Positions 49,701 to 60,300 of a DNA stretch of 64,000 nucleotides are shown here, piece by piece (the first letter of the stretch is position 1; every line of letters begins with the position of its first letter). The position numbers and the translations under genes were made by a program. Location: assembly GCF_954871325.1 (NCBI RefSeq), contig NC_088778.1:310001-374000 (forward strand), in the 5' to 3' direction. The DNA comes from Gordionus sp. m RMFG-2023. Lineage: Eukaryota; Nematomorpha; Gordioida; Chordodea; Parachordodidae. The notes under the pieces are model-generated. The model had not been told where the DNA came from and ran no database searches. It saw nothing but the letters and a program-made list of their open reading frames with translations.

Positions 49701-50716
49701 AAAAAATGAACATTAAAATTAAAAGAAATCTTCATTTCGGAAATAACCTTTTCTAAATCATATTTAAGCCAAATTCCACTAGGTAAATAGAATCGATTAT
49801 CAAAGCTATCGCTCATTACGAATCAAATGGTCCTCGCGTTGGTGTTATGAATTAACCCCCATACTTAATATTATTCATTGGTCGATAATGGAAAATGGCC
49901 TTTGCACATTATATAGTATACGATGATTAAAATTAAAAGTTATTATAGGTTTATTATAGATATATTTTTATTATGATTATGTAATGTGATGAGATGAGAT
50001 GAGATTCTATATTAGATATACTTAATTTTGTAATTAAATATTCTTATTTAGTAGGTGGGTTAAGAAACACGGGGTTCATATGGACCCCCCAAAGTAGATA
50101 TATTATATCATCTTATAATTCGTATTACTTTATAGTTTTTTATTTACTAAATAAAATGAGATTTTAGTTATTTGTAAAATATAACTAAAACATCTTATTA
50201 TTAATTTTAAAATTCTAGGAGTTTATAAAAAGTGTAAAAATAATTTGATATAACTAAACATGATTTAAATACCATAATGATAAAAATAAAGTATATATAA
50301 ATACTTAACCAAGATTCAAATATTCAAATATTCGTATAGGTATAATATAATTTTTAATTAATCAATCAAATGCTAAAGCCGATAGGAAAAAAATTAGGCG
50401 GATATTTAAGCGGGGTCTTTGTCTATCCCAAACTTCCCAAAAAAACAGTTATAACCTCTCACAAACTACTAAATAATTTTGCGCACATATGTTTTACATA
50501 AAATTAAACAGCTATACTTAAAGAATTTCAAGTAAATCACATTTCAAAATTCTTTGTGACACTCATATTCCCCACCCGCGCATGCGTGAGTTAAGATTTA
50601 TCGTTGGGAAATGGGTGGAATCTATAAATAATTAGCATGTTGGCTTTTATGTCGTATAAACGAAATTAATATCGTTCCCTTTTTTTTCTGTTTTTAAAAA
50701 ACGAAGGCATGCAATT
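46789..50716. other. Spacer upstream of the GPCR gene
   Basis: AT-rich DNA with a C-run near 47223-47239 and many T-runs. The minus-strand frame at 49740-49816 (MSDSFDNRFYLPSGIWLKYD) is slightly coding-like but unsupported. The GPCR promoter and any 5' exon should lie here, but none is identifiable. Confidence 0.4.
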
Positions 50717-51387
50717 ATGTGGAAATTGATTCGAGACTTGTGTTTCGTTATAACGATGTCCCTGTTAGGAGTCGTACTCAACGCTTTCATCGTTTGCGTC
50801 CTAATGTACCGTAAAAATTTGAGAACCGTCATAAATTTATACTTGACCAGCCTGTGCTTCGCGAACCTGGCCCTAGCTCTGTGTTCTCTCATCCAAATTT
50901 CTCTCGAGAATTTCGGGAATCATCGATTCGATTTGTTGTCGCTGAGCGAAAACCAGCCCTTCTGGACCAACGACTTCCGCAATGGCTCCACATTATCGCG
51001 CCTCCAATGGGTTAGAGATAAGGAGGTAGTCGTGGTCATCGACTCCGCGTTGGTCGGTAAAATTGCGGAGGGGCGATCTAAAAATGCTTATCATAGCGAT
51101 GATAATGGGAGGAATATCAATAAATTAGGCGGGAGTATTTTTGCCGCTGTCTATCCCAACGATTCCTTGTTCAATAGGACATCCTATGCTGAAGAAAGTA
51201 ATCGCTCTGAAGATGTTTCCCATCCTCACGCATCGAAGCGTAGCGATGATTTATACCAAAACTTGAACCTCGCATCGGATCTGGAGAAGGGATTGCTAGA
51301 AACCTGGGTCTGCAAATGGTTGCTCTATTTGATAATTAGTCTGGTCTTCGCCTCCAACCTGGCTATGGTCCCTTTGAGCGTAGAAAG
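50717..51387 (+). CDS. GPCR exon 1 (residues 1-223 plus two bases)
   Basis: It encodes TM1, TM2, long extracellular loop 1 and TM3 up to PLSVE and AG of the Arg codon. Donor GAAAG|gtttat. The frame stays open past the donor to 51556, but that extension does not resemble a receptor, whereas the splice restores ERYIAVVYPF. Upstream, the frame is open from 50660 without another ATG. A pyrimidine-rich tract before aacgaag (to 50706) could be an acceptor for an unseen 5' exon. Confidence 0.9.
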
Positions 51388-54300
51388 GTTTATTTCATTT
51401 CGAATCATATTTAATTTAATGTGTTACATCCGTGGAAATGTGTCTCTACGCATGTTATACGCGTTTGCTATTCATAGGCGGCTCCCATTTCTTCCTGTTA
51501 TACCCGATATTTTTTTACCTGAACAATTCATGCCGTTCATATGGCTTTTTTTGTAATTATTTGTGTTTAGTAAAAAGGACATTTATGAACCTTTTTGCTA
51601 ACAACGTATTTTTTTAATTAATTAATTAATATTAATACAAATGAATTGGAAGTTGTGGACAATATGTTTTCATGTATGATCTTAATATATAACTCATAAA
51701 TTTTAATTAGCTTCATATTTATGGCACACTGAGCGCCTGATAAAGCTCCCACTCCTATCCTATCTCTGCACATTAGCCTTTATTCATTATCAATTATAAT
51801 ATAATAGTATAACGAATAATATTACTGTAGTCATCTCTTTCTATTAAAAAAAAAATATCTCAAATACAACCGACAACTCAATCCGATAGTGCCGGACCGA
51901 TTTGACCGAACTTGAATCGATCGGACTCGGGTAGATTTTTTCGTTGAGTCGGAATATAAAAATCTTGTATTAAGGTGTCAAACTAGACTCAGGTTTCGTC
52001 AAAAAACCCTATAAAAATGTATCCGCGATTTTCTTTTCATTCCAATATTCCTATACTTTTTAGGGATCGGATTTTCGATCTACCTCTTAAAAGTTTGGAA
52101 CGGATCGATATATAGGTTCTATAGTCGGACCCCAGGGTTTCGCATTAACGCCATGGGGGTGGGTAGGCTCAATTCGCCCCCCCCCTACATAGCCTGTGTA
52201 AGAAGGTGAATAAGTGCTAAGGAATTTTGGTAATTAAAAATTAGAGATGGGAATAAATCTTCCCCTATCCACTTTCAAGAAGAGCAAACCCCGATAAATC
52301 CATTTTATTGATTATAAATAAATTAAGTAACTGCCAGCGTTTCTGTAGCAGCCATTTCTTTCATTCTTGAAACATTTTTAAAAAAAAAAATTTTTGTTAA
52401 AATACCTAAAAAGTAACTAATATATTTTGTTACTTTTTGTATCGACGTTATTTTTATTTATATGGAGGAACTAAGATAAATCAAAAATATATATAGCTAT
52501 AAGCACACAGACACAGACTTAAAAAAATGATAAAAACTTCCATTTCAAATTCTTTTTATTACTTTGTTTCATATCAATCTTATTTAACTTTTAACATAAA
52601 AGCTTACCTACTAAAACATATAATATATAATATAAAAAATGCATAAATGCTTAGCCAAGTTCAAGGCTATAAAAAATATATATATTTTCAGACTAAGATA
52701 TATAGTTAAAATAACCAAAATTTTAAATTTCTTCAACCTATTTGTTTTTTGATGATTGATAAATCGATTAATTCCAACAAATTAAAAAAAATATATTATT
52801 ATTCTCACGTTTTCCCTTTTTTTTTCAACTCCTCAACCAATGGGAAAAATCCGATAAATCGGCATCCAATCCTCGAATTGCGAGAGGGGACCAATCAAAT
52901 CCTCTAGAAGCGATTTAGTATGGGCCCTTGCTCTTGCGACGAACCTTTGATTATAAAAATCTTGCAGATTGAAATTGTTTTTTTCGGGCACATTTTTTTG
53001 TTTTATCCAAAATTTCAAGATTTAATGGATTCCAAGTGACATTTTTTTTTATATTAATATTATCTTTGTAAAATTTTGTAAAAACGCCATTATCTTTAAG
53101 AGAACGCGATTAATTTTTTAAAAGCGTCCGTGGTTTTTTTTTTGGGCCAATCATGATGATAACTTTTCGAAGACCTAAATCAATATTTCATCCAGAAAAA
53201 AATAATATGCCAGCCCTGAAAATTTTGTTCATAGAAGGAACGAAAGGATCTAGACATATATCATTAAAATCCAGAGTTGATAAAAGATACTTTTTAAATG
53301 GATTTGGATACAGACACATCGTCTAAAAAAATATCTAGATACCGATATTTTAATCAAAAATCTATTTAGATACATATACAGATGCCACATTTTTATAAAC
53401 TCTGTTAAAATCTCTTAGGCTTAGCCAATATTTTTCTGGCTAAAATATCGAGTCAACCGTTTTCAAAAAATAGACTCAAAAAGAGCCTTTTAAAACAACA
53501 TTAATCATAGCATTCGCTTCACAAAAATGACTTTAAAATCATCTGCCATTTTTTGAAATTCTGACTATAAAGCCAGCAATCTCGTTGAACACATTATGTC
53601 TAATTTTCTACCTACTCTAAAAAAAAAGACAAATTTACCTACGAATTATTCCTAGATGCCATACATACTTAATAATCATAATTATTTTCTATTTCATTCT
53701 AACAAAACATTCTTCCTTAGAACCTTAAAAATGCTTGATTCCCAGAAACTATTTTTATATGTTTTAATTTGATCATTGTAATTATAGTTTAAAATTTTTT
53801 ATGCCTCACCCCAGCTCATCGATATTTAGCGACGAATTCTCTTCTGGTTGTAACTTTAATCTTTAATTGATTACAAATTTTAGCAATGCAACTTTGTACA
53901 TGCACATTTGATAACATTGATCCCTAAAAGTCGGTGAGAAAATTGGTAGAAATAATATAGGAAAAACGGATATTTATATTTTTTAATTTTGAGGGAGAAA
54001 AGGTTAAAAATTTGACATGTTTTATATATATATATATATTAATTATATATTGATTTTCTAATTAAATCTTTACATATAAATTTTTTTAAAGAAGCTCAAT
54101 TATTATTCTGAAGGTTGTGACAGCTGGCCCATCTTCCCCCCTTAACAATTTTATCGATATACAAATAGAATACTAAATTTTATAGACCATTTTCAGTTTT
54201 CTAAGGTTATTAGCATTTCCTTCAGTTGGAATTAGAAGGGGCACAATAAAGTTCCTAACCCCAATTTTTAAATCACCCCATTCATTTCTATCCTAAACAT

Positions 54301-57300
54301 CTACCTATAGTCGTTGAGTAATGGCTAAAAATATTGATGTGCAAGAGGTTATGATGTTTCTGATTCCTTCAAAGATGAGCTATTCAAAAAACAAAATACC
54401 AGGCCATATTTTTAACTCAGCTATCTTCTACCCCCCCTCCCTTAAAAACACCGCTACCGAGGGGGGGGGCTATGGAGAAGACGTCAATAAAGAAGGGGGG
54501 AGTAAGGGAAACGCGATATTTTGTATATCGTTAAATGTATTTCCTTTTTTTTTAACTCCCTTAGAAAAGTCGTATTTTGAATCATATTATGCGTGACTTG
54601 AACGAATAGGAATTATGTTTTTAAAAAAATGATTTATCGCGAATTAATTCAAAATTTCGAAAATAAAATAAGAATAGTAAAACCTCTCGAATATATTTGA
54701 CATTTATAAAAATTAATATGTCAAACGCAGAGCAACCCACTCACTTCTTACCCTGGGAGGCTTATTCACTTGCACATTTGAAGAGAAGTGAAGCCTCCCA
54801 CCTAATATGACCACAGTTTCGTACAGAATCGTGCTGAGACCTTTGGCGATCCGAGGCAAAAATAATTTAGGCGACCCCACTAAAACTCTTCCAATTAAAA
54901 TTATTCAGAAATATAAGATATATATATATATAATAACATTTGGCAAATAAGCAGCTTGGAGTCTGAAACTTGGTTATATGAATAATCTGTAAATGAACTG
55001 AATTTAAAGCAAATATTAAGCAGATATTTTTCGACATCCACAATATTTTTTTTTAAATGACTATCCACTTTCTAAATATACACTTCCCCCCCCACCTCCT
55101 CCTTGACATATTTTTGTCCAACCTCCATTACAGGCACATCCAAGATTTTTCTGGAAAGGGAAAGCACTTAGCTGGATTTTATTTCCCTCATTCTTTAGGT
55201 CCACTAACTTATTATAGGTTTTTGGCTGTTCTTGTTTATATTGATATATTGCATAAACCTGCAGAGGTGCCATGGCCCGGTTCGGATTTTTTTTTTCAAA
55301 AATTTTTTTCGAACCCGGCCCGGGTTTCTAGCCCGGTTTTTTTTTAAACAAAAGAAGAATTTTCAGGTCCGACCCGGATTTTTTAAAATATATTATATTT
55401 ATTATCATGTACCCAGGGCGGGCTTAGGCCTGCAGATTTCTGATATACTGTATATTTTTTATGAAGAGGGTGGGGGGGGGAGCTACCCGCTCCTTTCGCT
55501 ACGCCTATGACTCCATCGCTAACAGAGTTGTTAAAAGATACTTTTTAAATGGATCTAGATACAGGTACATCGTCTAAAATAATATCTAGATACAGATATT
55601 TTAATCAAAAATCTATCTAGATACAGATACCACATTTTTATATCTATATACAGGATCTAGATACTTGTATCTAGATCCTTTAACAACTCTGATCGCTAGT
55701 AACGATTTGCTTTCGTAGCGACTAAACCTCTTTACCTTGCGATCTCGTCGTTATTAAAACGATACGCGTATTGAACCCACCTTTTTATATTGACCCAAAA
55801 AAACTTAACCAGCCCTTGAGTGGCCACTGTACTATATTCTATATTTTTAAAATAGGAGAGTAACGTCAAAATTTAAACCAGAATTTATTTTTTTTCAAAC
55901 TAGTGTTGTTTTAAAACCGGCTAACTCAACATGGTAGCCGGATAAATATTTCCTAAGCGTCGAGATTTTTGCCAAAAGATGTTCAATCCTGTTGTGCCAT
56001 CTATGAGGAAAGTCTCTAGGCTTGCATAGTATTTTTCTATCTGGATAAAATATCGAGTTAGCCGTTTAGCACAACACCGCTCCAAACTTCGGCTTAATTT
56101 CGTGAAGTTTGTACTAAGATCGTCGTTATTCTTATAAATAAAATAAGGATGTATATATATATATATTTATGATATTATATTATTATGGTTGTAATATGCT
56201 ATCATAAACGATAACATGGTGGAAAAAATTTTAAACGAAAAAACATAAATCAAATTTGGTTGTTAATATTCTACATAAAATTATACAAAAACGAATGTTT
56301 ATTTCACTTGTAAATATTAAATATTATACACACGCATTATATATACATATATATTATAATGGTTTATTTCTTTTCTTTAAAATCAATAAACGAAACATGG
56401 AGTAGAGCCATTGGGTTATGAACGGTAAAATAGTTATTGCAATATTATGGCCGCTGGCTATTGTATACACTAATAATTTGCTAAAGCATATGACTATCAG
56501 TATTTTTTTCCTACAATGATAAAAGAGGGGATGGATGTAATGGTAAATCGTTATGGTCCAGGTTCAGAGTTGGGAAATCACAAAGTATTTTTAAATTTCA
56601 AAATTCTTATATAGCATATCTTGTCTCTTAGAAAAAAAACAGACTTAGATCCGAGATTTTTATAAAGTAAATTTAAATTAATAAATACATCATAAGATGA
56701 AGAAAAGAAAACCAACGTTCAATTCCAATTGGTAGCCAAATTTTGTTTCATTAGTTTAGGACTGATATCCATTGAAGCCGTTATCAGATTCTAAGTCATA
56801 ACACCCCCCTTTCTAATAAAATAACCAGGAAGATAAATATCCGACTTGATATGGAAAGAAACAAGCCCAAAATATAAGGACCTTGACATGTGTGAAACCT
56901 TATCACTCGAAAAACTCTTTGCTGATAATAATTAACCGTTATGAAGATCTCTGAAATTTGAATAATGTTCTCGAAATTATTGTAAATATATAATATACTA
57001 ACTAGACTGACGATTCATTCATTTATATGGGAAATACTAAAATCTCTTGAACAGCTGATTTGTATTCATGCATTTTAATGAATGGACGTCACTCTAGGTA
57101 ATTATTATAGGTCATCGATCTACATATACGTATAAATCTTTAAGTTGATCAAAAAATTATGCCCGTGATATTTGCTGTATAGCAACTGTCAGATTATACT
57201 CATCAATCAAAGTTTTGAAGCCAAAACTAAAATTCTGAAAAAAAAGAGGATTGTAATTTCCGGTTTTAAAACTCTACATCTTCCTATCGCAAAAAAAAAG

Positions 57301-60300
57301 AAGATTTTATCCATCACAACTGCTCTCATATATTTACAATTTTTCCATCATTCTCACAATCACGTGACCTGTTAGATTTGACAGGCTCATTAATTATTTA
57401 CGATTAATTTTTAATATGACCTTTATAATTTCAAATTACCCAGCTTTAAATTTTTTCAAATAAATTTCATCTCCACTAAAAAAAAAAAATTTTTTTTTCT
57501 TCTTCAAATCAACATTCCTTTAAAAGAGAAAACTTAATAAAAATATTGTGTGTATAAAAAGAGATGGTGGTGTACTTAATTATTTATGATTTTTAAGTTA
57601 ATTTTTTATTTTTGTTTTTTTTAAAAAGAAAAAAAAACGAAATTTAAAACAAACACGTTTTGTTGGAATTATGAAAATCCATAGGGAATTTGGGATTTTT
57701 TTTTTAAATTCACTGAGAAGCCATTTTTTTATTATAAAAAAAATGTTTATTTGACCGGAAATACGTTCCAGTTCGAAGCAATTTTGCCACAAATTTTAGA
57801 ATCACTTCAACGATTTATGGCGAAAGTTAGGATGAGATGGGTTTTACATGGGTTACTCTAAGAAACCCACTGTTTTGAAGAATGTATGGCCATCGTAATG
57901 GCCTGCTTTATATAGTTAAGGCTTCATTACTACTTAATTTTTAGGAATTAATAACCCAAAATACTCAGAATATTGGTGTCGGCCTATCAATATTTCGAAA
58001 GTTAGGCTGAACTTATCGCTGACACATTCCTATTGAATCTTGCGGACAAAATCAATTGCTCGTGAAATCCCGAGAAATTGGAAGACCCTAAGACTTAGGC
58101 ATCATGCTGATACCATTAGGTCTTCTGTTGTTGCTTGAGCATAGATCGTGGCCTAAAAGGTTTTTGTGGATTTTAGCCCCTTTTTTAAGGGGATTTTCAG
58201 ATCAGGTTATCGATGTTAGAATGTTGCGAAAGCTGCCTTCAGAATATTAGCATCTCAAAGGATCCTGTCATTTGTGGAATATAATTAAAACTTTAAGAAT
58301 TTCTAAGGACTTTCCCCTCAAAAAAAAAAATTTACATTTTTATTTATTTATTCATTCTTTTTAAAATAAAAATAAAAAACCAAACGATATTTGCATATTT
58401 AATTTCATTTTTTTTTAAAGTTTGTTGTCATTTCCCCTAATTTTTTTAAGAAAAAATTCAAAAAAACGGACATAAATTTTTTGTTGATAGTATATAAAAT
58501 AAATTAATTTTTTTCGCGAAAATTAGACGAAATAAATATTTTTAAAAAAGAAAATTAGGAATTAAAACTTGAAAAAAAAAACCATTAATTTTATTTTTAA
58601 ATTTCGTAAAAATGATTGATGGATTTGGACTATGAATGAACGATTGAAAAAAAAAATCAATAAGCGTACAATAAGAATCCCCGAGGAACTCAGCTAAAAA
58701 AGGTAAATGGTTTTATCACAGAATTCTTCGTCATATCAGTTTTTAAGATTGTAAGCAATGACATGGCTAGTTTTTAGCTTATCCTAGGCCGTGTTCTTGC
58801 ACGACATAATTTTCGTTCTTAAGATCTTAATGTAGATTTCGATATAAAAGGTAATTGTCTAAAATTCCCTATAACAGCTATTTTTGTAGTTTTAAAAAAG
58901 TCAATGAGAGGATTGAAAAGACAACATCCCAAAGTATTATTCTCAAGGTTTTCCCCTACAACCAAAGTGGTTAAAAAATCTTATATTGGAATATTGTGCA
59001 TTAATTTTTTCTATAAAGGAGAAGGTTTATTTCACTAGCATTCCACTCAATTATGGATAAGCTAATAATCAATAGATATAATATTTTTCCCTTACAACTT
59101 TCTAATTATTTCACACATTTTTATCATAAAAAAATAAAAACACGTGTAATAGGTACATAGCGGTAGTTTACCCATTCGTTAGCTTTCGAAACAGTTGCAA
59201 AAGACGGGCCCTGAAGATAATAACTGTATTCCTAGCGATCCCATTCCTCCTATCTATACCCTATCTCTTGAAGGCAAAATCCACTCGGATCATTGAATAT
59301 CACGATGATAATGATGTGTTACCGACAATAAAGCAGGATTGTAGAATGGTGATGACTGGCAAAATGTATTACGACATAGTAATTTACACTCTCATATTCG
59401 GTGGACCGTTACTCATAAAAACGTTTACCGGGTTCGGTATTATAAGGGTACTGGATGACAGACGCAAGCAAATATTATCGCTAGAAGTGGCGGAAAATAT
59501 TATGGATAGAAAGAAGAAAATGAGGGGCAAGATTTCCTTTAAACGTGAAGGGGCATCTTCTTATTACAAAAAGAAGGATGTTAATAGTGACAATAGTCTG
59601 GAAGGAGCAATAGGCCTCAAATCAATGGGGAATGATACGGAAAATGTGCTCAAAGATTGTAATCACGTGAATACGAATGACAAGGACACTAATTCTCAAG
59701 AAACGATGGGTTCCTATGACCGAAACCCAGACAAATCAGACATCCTTAAAAAATCATCGAAGTCACAAGTTTATGGCAAGTTCTATGAAATGACTAAAAT
59801 TCCGATGGGCAATGGTAATGATAGAAATTTTGCCAGTAGCTTGGAATCGCGAAGAAATCGCGCGTACGATAAAGCGCCCTCGATCGAAAGCGACGCCACC
59901 GCTAACGAGACAGGTAAGAATCGGATAAAAAGGCGTCACAACAAATTTTTCGGTTTTCGTTATTCTTCGTCCTCGTCTTCTTCGTCTTGCCGATCTAAAA
60001 ATTCCTTTTCATCCACGATATCTAGTAGGATATCTTGTAGTAGTTCTTCGAACGGTAACAAATTTTCGACTACGAATAATCACGTGTTTAATATAAGCCC
60101 GCCATCCCCGGTCTACGAAACGAACCCTTCAACCCCGATCCACGTAAAGAATATTCAACATGGCAAAGGATCTCGGTTAACCCTTTTCAAAGTGCTCGAC
60201 ATCTTCAAGCCCCAAAGTAGTGATAGTGCCATTAAGAGTAGTAGTCTGAGTAAAGTCGTATTGCCTTTAGAGGGTTGTGCAAAGAATCCCAATTCGGTCG

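Larger units (their letters stand above)
51388..59152. other. GPCR intron, 7.8 kb, loaded with MITEs
   Basis: It contains at least five identified insertions: 53272-53404 inside 53200-53503, 55251-55441, 55523-55691, 55901-56079 and 57001-57098. Near 51880-52160 there is a G/C-richer stretch with gatcgga/ccgatc words like a worn MITE. The minus-strand frame 52833-53018 is slightly protein-like but unrecognised. No host exon was identified inside. Confidence 0.6.

Noticed and set aside
49634-49816. Minus-strand frame starting MSDSFDNRFYLPSGIWLKYD
   Set aside because: The first 25 codons look slightly coding-like, but the rest is AT noise, and no partner exon or family was found.
51388-51556. 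In-frame extension of GPCR exon 1 to a stop at 51556
   Set aside because: It departs from receptor sequence after Val-Glu-Arg. Splicing to 59153 restores ERYIAVVYPF.
52833-53018. Minus-strand 61-codon frame in the GPCR intron (LLEDLIGPLSQFEDWMPIYR)
   Set aside because: Composition is mildly protein-like, but there are no splice context, family or neighbours to support it.
54321-54596. 91-codon plus-strand open frame in the GPCR intron
   Set aside because: It crosses C- and G-runs (PPSL, EGGGY) and shows no domain; most likely chance.
55057-55510. Several overlapping open frames with Pro/Arg-rich pieces
   Set aside because: They read through the C-runs and cccgg tracts of the MITE at 55251-55441.
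57172-57375. 67-codon plus-strand open frame next to the short mariner-like MITE
   Set aside because: Lys/Ile-rich with no domain, and inside the GPCR intron; consistent with chance.
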